A stretch of 32,677 bases of DNA, from NCBI GenBank assembly GCA_019411205.1, contig DXRF01000005.1, positions 1 through 32,677 on the forward strand. The letters are read 5' to 3'. This DNA is from Parabacteroides sp. (GTDB lineage Bacteria > Bacteroidota > Bacteroidia > Bacteroidales > Tannerellaceae). Made by a program: the position numbers and the translations under genes. The notes under the pieces were generated by a model, which saw only the letters and a program-made list of their open reading frames with translations, was not told the origin of the DNA and did not search any database. Positions 23,419 to 30,614 of the stretch are shown here, piece by piece; within the stretch, counting starts at the first letter, position 1, and every line of letters begins with the position of its first letter.

Positions 23419-24291
23419 TTATAATACGTTTAATACTTGTTCTTTGATCTGTTCCAGTTCGTCTTTCATCTGGACGACGAGCTTTTGCATTTCGGCATGG
23501 TTGCTTTTTGAACCGAGGGTATTGATTTCACGTCCCATTTCCTGAGCGATGAAACCGAGTTTCTTACCTTGTCCGTGTCCGCTCTCCATCGTGCTGATGT
23601 AATATTTTAGATGATTGTCCAGGCGGTTCTTTTCCTCGTTTACGTCCAGTTTTTCGATATAATAGATCATCTCCTGTTCGAACCGGTTCTTATCGTAGTC
23701 CTGTCCGGCAATCTTTTCGAGATTGTCCATGATGCGGGCTTTGATCTTTTCTATCCGTTCCTTTTCGTACAGTTCTACTTCTGAAAGCAGCCGGGTTATA
23801 TTGGCAATTTTCTGTTCGAACAGCTTTTGTAACATGGCGCCTTCCTGAATACGAAAATCGCAGAGGTGCTTGATGGCCTCTTTGATTGCTTTCTCAACTA
23901 CATCCCATTCCTCTTCGTTAACTTCCTGGGCCTCTGTCTTGATTACGTCCGGCATGCGGAGTAGTGTCTGGAACCAGTCGGTGGGAAGTCCGATATTTAG
24001 GCGGTCGGCAATATCTTTGATTTGAGTATAGTAGTTTTCTACCGCAGCCAAGTTGATCTGTGTGGGCGTGTCTTTACCAATATATTCGATGAATATATTA
24101 AATTCGACTTTTCCACGCTCAAGCGATTGGAGTAATAAACTACGTATTTGCATTTCTTTTTCTTTGTAGATGGAAGGAATGCGGGTAGACAAATCCAGTT
24201 GCTTGCTGTTCAGAGCCTTTATTTCTACGGTTACTTTTTTAGAAGGGAGTTCGGTTGTAACCTTACCGAATCCTGTCATTGATTGTATCAT
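23419..24291 (-). CDS. YicC family protein (endoribonuclease-related)
   Basis: This 290-residue protein begins MIQSMTGFGKVTTELPSKKVTVEIKALNSK, the diagnostic YicC N-terminus, and ends with the DUF1732 domain: EEKNRLDNHLKYY, then GKKLGFIAQEMGREINTLGSKS. YicC proteins have been reported as metal-dependent endoribonucleases. The yicC-gmk order is conserved in many bacteria. Promoter at 24316-24309 (TATCTTTG). Confidence 0.93.
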   Translation of the reverse strand: MIQSMTGFGKVTTELPSKKVTVEIKALNSKQLDLSTRIPSIYKEKEMQIRSLLLQSLERGKVEFNIFIEYIGKDTPTQINLAAVENYYTQIKDIADRLNIGLPTDWFQTLLRMPDVIKTEAQEVNEEEWDVVEKAIKEAIKHLCDFRIQEGAMLQKLFEQKIANITRLLSEVELYEKERIEKIKARIMDNLEKIAGQDYDKNRFEQEMIYYIEKLDVNEEKNRLDNHLKYYISTMESGHGQGKKLGFIAQEMGREINTLGSKSNHAEMQKLVVQMKDELEQIKEQVLNVL

Positions 24292-24308
24292 TGTTCTAAA
24301 AATTTGTG

Positions 24309-24340
24309 CAAAGATAACTAATCAATTGACAATTGGCAAT
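24309..24340 (-). promoter_or_regulatory. yicC-gmk-nadD promoter (-33 ATTG, -7 TATCTTTG)
   Basis: On the minus strand ATTG lies at 24340-24337 and TATCTTTG at 24316-24309, with 20 bp between. The -33 element sits inside the CAATTGGCAATTG repeat. Confidence 0.65.
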
Positions 24341-24477
24341 TGGCTATTGACAATTAATTATACTTTTTGCATCCATTATCAACCGATTGGCTTTTGACAC
24401 ATAATAATTGTCAATTGCAGGTTGTCAATTGTCAATTATTTATACTTTTGCATCCATTATCAACCGATTGACAATTA
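24322..24477. repeat. CAATTGACAATT-type repeats with a duplicated tsaB promoter segment
   Basis: A 32-nt segment at 24358-24389 recurs at 24440-24470, identical except that the T-run has 5 T in the first copy and 4 in the second. Each copy is preceded by several TTGACAATT/AATTGTCAA units, so the whole looks like a degenerate tandem duplication of about 82 bp. Confidence 0.85.
24443..24450 (+). promoter_or_regulatory. tsaB promoter -7 element TACTTTTG (second copy)
   Basis: A perfect TAnnTTTG lies 29 bp before the tsaB ATG. The corresponding place in the first copy (24361-24369) reads TACTTTTTG, one T too long for the consensus. Confidence 0.6.
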
Positions 24478-24479
24478 TT

Positions 24480-25190
24480 ATGTCCTGTATATTAAATATC
24501 GAAACATCGACTTCTGTTTGTTCTGTAGCGTTGTCTATGGATGGTGAAGTCCTTTTTGCGAAGGCCTCGTTTGACGGCCCTTCGCATGCTGCCTTATTGG
24601 GTGTATTTGTTGAAGAAGCTCTTTCCGTATTGAAGAAGAAAGAGAAGAAGTTGGATGCTGTAGCGGTCAGTAGCGGTCCCGGTTCCTATACAGGACTCCG
24701 TATCGGAGTGTCTGTTGCTAAAGGTCTCTGTTTTGGCTTCGGTATTCCTCTGATCGGCATTCATACGTTGGATATCATGGCTGCTACTGTCTGCAGTAAG
24801 GGCGATTCTCGAATTACCCCTATTGCTGACGATTGCCTTTATTGTGCCATGCTGGATGCTCGGCGTATGGAGGTTTACGCTGCCATCTACGACGCTTCTT
24901 TAAAACTTGTCCGTGAGACGAAGGCTGATATTGTGGAAGCCGGTACGTATGCTTCTTACTTGGAAAAAGGGAAAGTTTGTTTTTTGGGTAACGGTGCTTC
25001 CAAATGTAAACCAGTCATCACGTCTCCGAATGCCATCTTTATCGAAGACATCCATCCGCTTGCCGTGAACATGATTCCACTGGCTGAACAAGCCTTTGCT
25101 GCCGGCAAGTTTGAAGATACCGCCTATTTCGAACCATTTTACTTGAAAGAGTTTCAGGCGACGGTTGCTAAGAATAAGGTGTTGGGATAA
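24480..25190 (+). CDS. tsaB: tRNA threonylcarbamoyladenosine biosynthesis protein TsaB
   Basis: This 236-residue ASKHA-fold protein partners with TsaD and TsaE in forming t6A37 in ANN-decoding tRNAs. It starts MSCILNIETSTSVCSVALS, and VSSGPGSYTGLRIGVSVAKGL (about 66-86) is the TsaB signature. Like other TsaB proteins it lacks the metal-binding histidines of TsaD. I chose ATG 24480; in-frame upstream codons (from TTG 24408) merely translate the repeat and lie upstream of the promoter. Confidence 0.94.
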   Translation: MSCILNIETSTSVCSVALSMDGEVLFAKASFDGPSHAALLGVFVEEALSVLKKKEKKLDAVAVSSGPGSYTGLRIGVSVAKGLCFGFGIPLIGIHTLDIMAATVCSKGDSRITPIADDCLYCAMLDARRMEVYAAIYDASLKLVRETKADIVEAGTYASYLEKGKVCFLGNGASKCKPVITSPNAIFIEDIHPLAVNMIPLAEQAFAAGKFEDTAYFEPFYLKEFQATVAKNKVLG

Positions 25191-25200
25191 TTAATGCGAT

Positions 25201-25257
25201 AATAGTCTTTTTGTTTAAGCAGTATATGGTTATAAAGACTTATTCTTTTCTCTTTTG
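25201..25257 (+). terminator. Candidate tsaB terminator
   Basis: AGTCTTT (25204-25210) pairs with AAAGACT (25234-25240) and is followed by a pyrimidine-rich, T-rich tail. The stem is short and the loop is 23 nt. Confidence 0.4.
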
Positions 25258-25417
25258 TCCGAATATATAGGATGAAAGCAGGCTGAGGAATTTGTGAAGT
25301 ATGTTTCTTGTTATGGTACTGCTTCTTATCTGAATATGGCGCAAGATTTTTTTCTAAAATGAATAAAGAGCAAAAGTAGAAGGACGGTTAAACCAAAAAA
25401 GGAGTTGTCTTGTTTAA

Positions 25418-25438
25418 TCTTCAAATCAATATTGAAGA
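25418..25438 (+). other. Hairpin just upstream of the small membrane protein gene
   Basis: TCTTCAA (25418-25424) and TTGAAGA (25432-25438) form a perfect 7-bp stem with a 7-nt loop, ending 6 bp before the ATG at 25445. It could be an operator or affect translation. Confidence 0.5.
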
Positions 25439-25444
25439 ATAGAC

Positions 25445-25591
25445 ATGAAACGAAAGAATACGAATGTACTGCTGATTTTCGGGGTGGTGATTGCGATTAT
25501 CCTGTTAATGATTTGGTTGTTTTTGGGAACAACATTGGAACTGGAGGCAAATCCTGAGACTGATCCGATGAGCATCGAACAAAATATCTGA
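25445..25591 (+). CDS. Small single-pass membrane protein, 48 residues
   Basis: ATG 25445 to TGA 25591 encodes MKRKNTNVLLIFGVVIAIIL... then LMIWLFLGTTLELEANPETD and a polar end. A basic N-terminus (KRK) is followed by one hydrophobic helix at about 8-30 and a short acidic tail, a well-formed positive-inside topology that chance sequence rarely gives. I do not recognise the family. No clear TAnnTTTG promoter was found; a possible GGAG is 40 bp upstream, too far for a ribosome site. It lies alone between tsaB and a convergent SPOR gene. Confidence 0.6.
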   Translation: MKRKNTNVLLIFGVVIAIILLMIWLFLGTTLELEANPETDPMSIEQNI

Positions 25592-25617
25592 TCTTTAGAA
25601 ATGCCGTGTCCATACGG

Positions 25618-25667
25618 TTTTGATTCCATGCCCATCTATCCAAAATCGGATGGGCATGGAATCGAAA
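25618..25667. other. Long hairpin between convergent genes
   Basis: GATTCCATGCCCATC (25622-25636) and its exact reverse complement (25649-25663) form a 15-bp stem with a 12-nt loop; TTT on the left and AAA on the right extend it across one wobble. It probably marks the transcript ends of the small ORF (+) and SPOR gene (-), but the T-stem-A polarity is not that of a standard terminator. Confidence 0.7.
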
Positions 25668-25686
25668 ACGCGTGGGATTGGACTTT

Positions 25687-26175
25687 TTAATATTGTCTTT
25701 CCAGAATCCAAGCATCCTGGAAGTTAGGAGCATATTTTGCTTTGATTGCATCGCGGCTGTCGGCAGCATCGGCTTTATCATTAAAGCTGGCAACAATCAC
25801 ACGAAGCATACCTTGTTCGTTTTCACCCAAAACAGCGTTATATCCGTCGTTCTGCATACGTTCTTTCAAAGCGTAAGCATTTGTTTTGTTTTTGAAACTG
25901 CCGATAACGACACTATAACGTTTCAATCTGCTCGCGTCTTCACCCTGTGCAGCATTAATTCTTTCTGCACGTGTGCTGACATTGGAAGTTCTCGGTTTAG
26001 AAACCGGAGTTACCTCTTCTACCACTTCCTCTTCTTCGACAACTTCAACCGGAGCTGTTGATTCTTTTTCTTTTGCTTGTTCGTAAGCAGCCTTATACGC
26101 ACTCTGTTTAGGTTTGCAAGAACCTAATGCTAAAACCATACATATGGAGGCTCCAAATAACCAAATCTTATTCAT
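25687..26175 (-). CDS. SPOR domain lipoprotein
   Basis: This 162-residue protein has a lipoprotein signal (LALGSC, C20). A low-complexity acidic linker follows (about 35-60, VEVVEEEEVVEEV). A C-terminal SPOR domain spans about 84-162 (RYSVVIGSFKNKTNAYALKERM, then MLRVIVASFNDKADA). SPOR domains bind denuded glycan strands at division septa, so this is likely a septal or envelope peptidoglycan-binding lipoprotein. Promoter TATCTTTG at 26209-26202 on the minus strand. Confidence 0.92.
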   Translation of the reverse strand: MNKIWLFGASICMVLALGSCKPKQSAYKAAYEQAKEKESTAPVEVVEEEEVVEEVTPVSKPRTSNVSTRAERINAAQGEDASRLKRYSVVIGSFKNKTNAYALKERMQNDGYNAVLGENEQGMLRVIVASFNDKADAADSRDAIKAKYAPNFQDAWILERQY

Positions 26176-26201
26176 ACTGTTCAGTTCTTAAATTAATGGG
26201 A

Positions 26202-26209
26202 CAAAGATA
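26202..26209 (-). promoter_or_regulatory. SPOR lipoprotein promoter -7 element TATCTTTG
   Basis: TATCTTTG on the minus strand lies 26 bp before the ATG at 26175 and back to back with the plus-strand promoter. Confidence 0.65.
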
Positions 26210-26223
26210 TAAATTATATTTTG

Positions 26224-26231
26224 TACTTTCG
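26224..26231 (+). promoter_or_regulatory. Probable promoter -7 element TACTTTCG of the S9 peptidase gene
   Basis: One mismatch from TAnnTTTG, 29 bp before the chosen ATG at 26261. Confidence 0.45.
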
Positions 26232-26260
26232 TGCCCAAAACACAATATATTATAAACTGC

Positions 26261-28387
26261 ATGAATAAATCTATCGGAACAATGATGATGGCAACATCCT
26301 TATTATTTGGTGCTTGTAATAGTAAGGGTATAGACATTGAAGTAAAGGAGAATGCGAAAGAAGACACGGAAAAGGTGATTGGGCGTTCGGATATTAAAGT
26401 TAAAGACGGACGAATGACTCCGGAAGTGCTTTGGGCAATGGGGCGTATCGGGGGAATGAATGTTTCTCCTGACGGACAGAAAGTTGTGTATACTGTAGCC
26501 TATTACAGCGTACCGGAAAACAGAAGTAATCGCGAAGTCTTTGTCATGAACGCAGACGGGACGGACAATAAGCAGATAACGAGAACGTCTTACTCCGAAA
26601 ATGAAGCTGTTTGGATCAAAGGTGGAAAGAAAATCGCTTTCCTTTGCAATGAAAGCGGCAGCAGTCAACTTTGGGAAATGAATCCGGATGGAAGTGACCG
26701 CAGGCAGCTCTCTAACTATGAAGGGAATATCGAAGGTTTCGCTTTTTCTCCCGATGAAAAGAAAGTCCTGTTTATTTCACAGGTAAAGACAGTCAAGAGT
26801 ACGGCAGATAAATATCCGGATTTGGATAAGGCTACCGGCATTATTGTTACAGACCTGATGTACAAACATTGGGACGAATGGGTAACAACAGCCCCGCATC
26901 CTTTTGTTGCCGATTTTGATGGCAAGGCTATCAGTAACCCTGTCGATATTATGGAAGGCGAACCGTTTGAAAGCCCGATGAAACCGTTTGGAGGAATCGA
27001 ACAGCTGGCATGGAATACGACATCGGACAAGATTGCTTACACGAGTCGTAAAAAGACCGGAAAGGAATATGCCTTGTCCACCAATTCTGATATTTATGTA
27101 TATGATTTGAATACGAAAAAGACAGCCAATATCAGTGAAGGTATCATGGGGTATGATACGAATCCCCAATACTCTCCCGATGGCAAGTTTATTGCATGGC
27201 AGAGTATGGAGCGGGACGGTTATGAGTCGGACCAGAACCGTTTGATGGTCATGAATCTGGAAACCGGTGAAAAGATATTCGCCAGCAAAGATTTTGACTC
27301 TAACGTAGATGGGTTTGTCTGGAGTGCAGATGCCAAGACCCTTTATTTTACGGGTGTATGGCATGGCGAGTCTCAGGTCTATAAGATTGATCTGACGAAT
27401 GGCAACAAGATCACTCCGCTTACTTCTGGAATGTACGATTATGCTGGTGTAGCTTTGTTAGGTGAGAATAAGTTGATCGTGCAGCGCCATTCTTTGAGCA
27501 TGGGAGACGAAATCTATTCGATCGATTTGGGCGATAATAATAAAGTGACCCAGTTGACAACGGAGAACAAGCAGATTTATGACCAGTTGACAATCGGCAA
27601 GGTGGAAGGTCGTTGGATGACAACGACAGATGGTAAACAAATGCTTACCTGGGTGATTTATCCTCCTCATTTCGATCCGAATAAGAAATATCCGACCTTG
27701 TTGTTCTGCGAAGGAGGTCCCCAAAGCCCGGTAAGCCAATTTTGGTCTTACCGTTGGAATATGCAGATTATGGCCGCTAACGACTATATTGTGGTTGCCC
27801 CGAACCGCCGCGGCCTTCCCGGCTTCGGTATGGAGTGGAACGAACAGATCAGTGGTGACTATGGAGGTCAGTGCATGAAAGACTATTTTACAGCTATTGA
27901 CGAGATGGCCAAAGAGCCGTTTGTCGATAAGGATCGTCTGGGTTGTGTGGGAGCGAGCTTCGGAGGTTTTTCCGTTTATTGGCTGGCCGGTCATCACAAC
28001 AAACGTTTCAAAGCCTTTATCGCACATGACGGTATTTTCAATATGGAAATGCAGTATCTGGAAACAGAAGAAATGTGGTTTGCCAACTGGGATATGGGGG
28101 GCGCTTACTGGGAAAAGCAGAATGCGACGGCACAACGTACGTTTGCCAATTCTCCACACTTGTTTGTCGATAAGTGGGATACTCCGATTCTCTGCATCCA
28201 CGGTGAAAAGGATTATCGAATTTTGGCCAACCAGGGTATGGCGGCGTTTAATGCGGCCGTCCTTCGAGGTGTACCGGCCGAGTTATTGATCTATCCTGAT
28301 GAAAACCATTGGGTGTTGAAACCTCAGAATGGCGTGCTTTGGCAGCGTACATTTTTTGAATGGTTGGATATGTGGTTGAAGAAATAA
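26261..28387 (+). CDS. S9 family peptidase, DPP5-like, lipoprotein
   Basis: This 708-residue secreted serine peptidase is likely a dipeptidyl peptidase that releases dipeptides from peptide N-termini. I chose ATG 26261 because it starts a lipoprotein signal with lipobox LLFGAC (C19); the upstream GTG at 26231 overlaps the -7 element. Residues about 55-440 are a beta-propeller with repeated SPDGKKVVY-like blades (NVSPDGQKVVYTVAYYSV, FAFSPDEKKVLFIS, YSPDGKFIAWQS). The C-terminal alpha/beta hydrolase has nucleophile S566 in GASFGG, D651 in HGEKDYR and H683 in DENHWV. Layout and length match the S9C DPP5 group of Bacteroidales. Confidence 0.92.
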   Translation: MNKSIGTMMMATSLLFGACNSKGIDIEVKENAKEDTEKVIGRSDIKVKDGRMTPEVLWAMGRIGGMNVSPDGQKVVYTVAYYSVPENRSNREVFVMNADGTDNKQITRTSYSENEAVWIKGGKKIAFLCNESGSSQLWEMNPDGSDRRQLSNYEGNIEGFAFSPDEKKVLFISQVKTVKSTADKYPDLDKATGIIVTDLMYKHWDEWVTTAPHPFVADFDGKAISNPVDIMEGEPFESPMKPFGGIEQLAWNTTSDKIAYTSRKKTGKEYALSTNSDIYVYDLNTKKTANISEGIMGYDTNPQYSPDGKFIAWQSMERDGYESDQNRLMVMNLETGEKIFASKDFDSNVDGFVWSADAKTLYFTGVWHGESQVYKIDLTNGNKITPLTSGMYDYAGVALLGENKLIVQRHSLSMGDEIYSIDLGDNNKVTQLTTENKQIYDQLTIGKVEGRWMTTTDGKQMLTWVIYPPHFDPNKKYPTLLFCEGGPQSPVSQFWSYRWNMQIMAANDYIVVAPNRRGLPGFGMEWNEQISGDYGGQCMKDYFTAIDEMAKEPFVDKDRLGCVGASFGGFSVYWLAGHHNKRFKAFIAHDGIFNMEMQYLETEEMWFANWDMGGAYWEKQNATAQRTFANSPHLFVDKWDTPILCIHGEKDYRILANQGMAAFNAAVLRGVPAELLIYPDENHWVLKPQNGVLWQRTFFEWLDMWLKK

Positions 28388-28501
28388 GGGTTTATCAGAA
28401 ACTATAGATAAGCAATGATGGCTTTTTTTGACACTGCTTTTTGTTTTTCTTGAACGTTCAGATAAACAGCTTGTTTTTACACTACTCAGATCGGGGAAAC
28501 A

Positions 28502-28574
28502 TAAAGCTATGGGTTATACCTTCTAAAGCTATGGGTTACGCCATCTAATGCATAGCTTTAGAGTGTTGCTTTAG
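28502..28574. repeat. Direct and inverted repeat cluster in the rubrerythrin upstream region
   Basis: Two adjacent 22-bp direct repeats (28503-28524 and 28525-28546; 19 of 22 identical) both begin AAAGCTATGGGTTA. An inverted copy CATAGCTTTA follows at 28551-28560, and GCTTTAG recurs at 28555 and 28568. The rest of the 346-bp gap (28388-28733) holds a T-rich stretch near 28420-28490, a TCAATTGACA copy at 28602, and the promoter at 28662; no gene is seen. Confidence 0.8.
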
Positions 28575-28661
28575 GTGCTCCTGTCTGATTAATAGGTTTT
28601 ATCAATTGACAGATAGAATAAATTTATGAGTTTTTGTAGGGCTTGTTTTAGAATGTTTCCC

Positions 28662-28669
28662 TACATTTG
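28662..28669 (+). promoter_or_regulatory. Reverse rubrerythrin promoter -7 element TACATTTG
   Basis: A perfect TAnnTTTG lies 64 bp before the ATG, giving a 5' leader of roughly 55-60 nt. Confidence 0.6.
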
Positions 28670-28733
28670 CAAAGAACAAATAACGAGTGTTACAACTATT
28701 TTAGATTATACAACCAATAAAAATTTTACAAAG

Positions 28734-29285
28734 ATGAAAAAGAAATGGATTTGCACAGTATGTGGTTATGTACACGAAGGTGATGAAGCTCCTGAATTCT
28801 GTCCTCAATGTAAGCAACCGAAGAGCAAATTTAAAGAAATGGTAGAAACAGCCGGTGCACTGACTTTTGCCGATGAACACGTGATCGGTGTTGCTAAAGG
28901 TTGTGATGAAGAAATGATTAAAGATTTGAATGCGCATTTCATGGGCGAATGTACTGAAGTAGGTATGTATTTGGCTATGAGCCGTCAGGCTGATCGCGAA
29001 GGTTATCCTGAAGTTGCGGAAGCATTCAAACGCTATGCTTGGGAAGAAGCTGAACATGCTGCTAAGTTTGCCGAATTGCTGGGCGATGTTGTTTGGGACA
29101 CAAAAACAAACCTGGAAAAACGCAAAGATGCCGAATGTGGTGCTTGCGAAGATAAGAAGCGTATTGCCACTCGTGCAAAACAATTAAACTTGGACGCTAT
29201 CCACGACACAGTTCACGAAATGTGCAAGGATGAAGCTCGTCACGGTAAAGGATTTGAAGGTTTATACAACCGTTATTTCAAATAA
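28734..29285 (+). CDS. Reverse rubrerythrin (N-terminal rubredoxin, C-terminal diiron ferritin-like)
   Basis: This 183-residue cytoplasmic protein reduces hydrogen peroxide, and perhaps O2, using electrons passed through its iron centres. I chose ATG 28734 (MKKKWICTVCGYVHEGDE), where the rubredoxin domain begins; upstream in-frame codons precede or span the promoter. C7, C10, C23 and C26 bind the rubredoxin iron. The ferritin-like four-helix part has ligand motifs at E72/E75, EEAEH (104-108) and DEARH (166-170). The rubredoxin-first order is reversed from classical rubrerythrin. A CGAC pair (C135/C138) lies in the loop between helices. Oxidative stress control is likely, given the repeat cluster upstream. 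Confidence 0.93.
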   Translation: MKKKWICTVCGYVHEGDEAPEFCPQCKQPKSKFKEMVETAGALTFADEHVIGVAKGCDEEMIKDLNAHFMGECTEVGMYLAMSRQADREGYPEVAEAFKRYAWEEAEHAAKFAELLGDVVWDTKTNLEKRKDAECGACEDKKRIATRAKQLNLDAIHDTVHEMCKDEARHGKGFEGLYNRYFK

Positions 29286-29309
29286 TTCGCAAATTCGTTA
29301 ACAAGGGAA

Positions 29310-29339
29310 GGGTATTCTTTTAGAAGAATGCCCTTTTTT
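29310..29339 (+). terminator. Intrinsic terminator of the rubrerythrin gene
   Basis: GGGTATTCTT pairs with AAGAATGCCC (10 bp, one wobble) across a TTAG loop and is followed by six T. Confidence 0.85.
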
Positions 29340-29385
29340 ATTGGAAAAAAATGCTTTTGAGAGGACAACGGAATTAAATTTTCCT

Positions 29386-29393
29386 TACATTTG
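29386..29393 (+). promoter_or_regulatory. tRNA-Ser promoter -7 element TACATTTG
   Basis: TACATTTG lies 22 bp before the mature tRNA 5' end. Confidence 0.55.
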
Positions 29394-29415
29394 TACTCGC
29401 AAACAACGACCAAAG

Positions 29416-29501
29416 GAAAGCTGCCAGAGTGGTCGAATGGGCCGCACTCGAAATGCGGTGTACGGGTAACTGTACCGGGGGTTCGAATCCCTCGCTTTCC
29501 G
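29416..29501 (+). tRNA. tRNA-Ser(CGA)
   Basis: The acceptor stem is GGAAAGC (29416-29422) with GCTTTCC (29494-29500) and discriminator G at 29501. The anticodon stem CCGCA/TGCGG holds loop CTCGAAA with anticodon CGA at 29450-29452, reading UCG serine codons. A long variable arm (GTACGGGTAACTGTAC) is the hallmark of tRNA-Ser, and TTCGAAT is the T-loop. CCA is not encoded. No integrase or duplicated 3' end was found beside it. Confidence 0.97.
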
Positions 29502-29846
29502 CTGAACTAACCGGACAATAACAGCCTGGAAGCCTTTAGGCATAGAATACGTTACTCATTATAGTGAAGGTTGTTATTATTATTTATCATTGTCAGTTCT
29601 ATTTACAAAGAAAGCTTGAGAAGATAAGTTGTCAAGCTACATATCTTTTGTAAGATATATTTTCAAAAAAGGTATTGCGAATTTTGTGTCTTCTTTGGGG
29701 GTGGAGGTGGAAGGTTTGATGCAGGTTGGTATTGGTTTTGAGATAAAAGCCCATACAATTTGGTATCTCTCTTCTGTGAATATAGGGTAGTTTTGTATAA
29801 TAGTTTTATCTTTGTATGTAATAGAAACAATAAAGGTAAGATATTT
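29502..29846. other. Gap between tRNA-Ser and cutC
   Basis: This 345-bp stretch has no supported gene. It contains a small hairpin at 29641-29658 (ATATCTT-TTGT-AAGATAT) and a weak AATAACA/TGTTATT pairing after the tRNA that could aid termination. The cutC promoter lies at 29807. A G-rich run (GGGGGTGGAGGTGG, 29696-29709) is notable in AT-rich surroundings. Confidence 0.6.
29807..29814 (+). promoter_or_regulatory. cutC promoter -7 element TATCTTTG
   Basis: A perfect TAnnTTTG lies 32 bp before the ATG at 29847. Confidence 0.6.
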
Positions 29847-30584
29847 ATGAAACCGACTCGTATTATTGAAATATGTGCCAATTCCGCACAAAGCTGTGTG
29901 GAAGCAGAAGCCGGAGGGGCTAAACGTGTGGAACTTTGTGCCGGAATCCCGGAAGGAGGGACGACGCCCAGCTATGGGGAGATCCGGACGGCGCAGGCAC
30001 TCACTTCGTCTATTGATATAAATGTAATTATCCGTCCGCGTGGAGGCGACTTTCTCTATACACCGGCAGAGATTCAGTCGATGTTGTTGGATATCGAACT
30101 GTGCAAGCAGTTGAAGGTGCACGGCGTAGTCTTTGGTTGCCTGACGAAAGACGGAGATATCGATGTCCCTTTGATGCGCCGACTGATTGAGGCAGCCAAG
30201 CCACTGTCTGTCACTTGCCATCGTGCTTTTGATGTTTGCCGAGATCCTTTTGTCGCTTTGGAACAGTTGATCGAATTGGGCTGCGACCGTATCTTGACTT
30301 CCGGCCAGCAATCTGATGCTGTGAAAGGGATTCCCCTCATTGCTGAACTGGTGAAACGTGCGGCAGGACGTATTATTGTCATGCCGGGGTGCGGAGTGCG
30401 AGAGAATAACATTGCCCGTATCGAAGCGGAAACCGGAGCAAAAGAGTTCCATACATCTGCCCGCAGTGTCATCTGCAGCAAGATGGAATATCGGAACGAG
30501 AATGTCCCGATGGGCAGCAGCATCGTTTCATCCGAGTTCGAGACGGTCGAAACGGATCGCAAAAAGGTAGCCGCCTACCTGTAA
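29847..30584 (+). CDS. cutC: CutC family protein (copper homeostasis / TIM-barrel)
   Basis: This 245-residue TIM-barrel protein begins MKPTRIIEICANSAQSCVEAE, then GGAKRVELCAGIPEGGTTPSYG and VIIRPRGGDFLYT, all signature segments of the CutC family. CHRAFDVCRDP and LTSGQQ with MPGCGVRENNI complete the barrel. The family was named for copper tolerance in E. coli, but its biochemical role remains unsettled. I chose ATG 29847 because the promoter at 29807 precedes it and excludes the upstream frame. It sits 30 bp before the alpha-galactosidase-like gene and may share its transcript. Confidence 0.92.
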   Translation: MKPTRIIEICANSAQSCVEAEAGGAKRVELCAGIPEGGTTPSYGEIRTAQALTSSIDINVIIRPRGGDFLYTPAEIQSMLLDIELCKQLKVHGVVFGCLTKDGDIDVPLMRRLIEAAKPLSVTCHRAFDVCRDPFVALEQLIELGCDRILTSGQQSDAVKGIPLIAELVKRAAGRIIVMPGCGVRENNIARIEAETGAKEFHTSARSVICSKMEYRNENVPMGSSIVSSEFETVETDRKKVAAYL

Positions 30585-30614
30585 AGAAATCATTTATAAT
30601 ACTTCAATATCAAT

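Noticed and set aside
24408..24479. Upstream TTG start extending TsaB by 24 residues
   Set aside because: Those codons are the translated AATTGTCAA repeat and lie upstream of or across the TACTTTTG promoter; TsaB homology begins at MSCILNIETS.
25371..25378. Minus-strand TACTTTTG promoter antisense to the tsaB 3' region
   Set aside because: A single 8-bp match without a supported downstream transcript in AT-rich DNA; chance is likely.
25191..25444. Remnant coding sequence between tsaB and the small ORF (24-codon frame ending near 25364)
   Set aside because: Too short and without a recognisable family; stop codons surround it on both sides.
28502..28574. CRISPR array at the 22-bp direct repeats
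   Set aside because: Only two direct copies, adjacent with no spacers, and no cas genes in the window.
29416..29846. tRNA-Ser as an integration site of a mobile element
   Set aside because: No integrase gene, no duplicated tRNA 3' end downstream and no island-like content in the next 3 kb.
29637..30452. 271-residue open frame on the minus strand opposite cutC
   Set aside because: It is an antisense shadow of a well-supported cutC frame and has no recognisable motifs or promoter; similar long minus-strand frames opposite the S9 peptidase (27458-28201) and permease (14858-15469) are also shadows.
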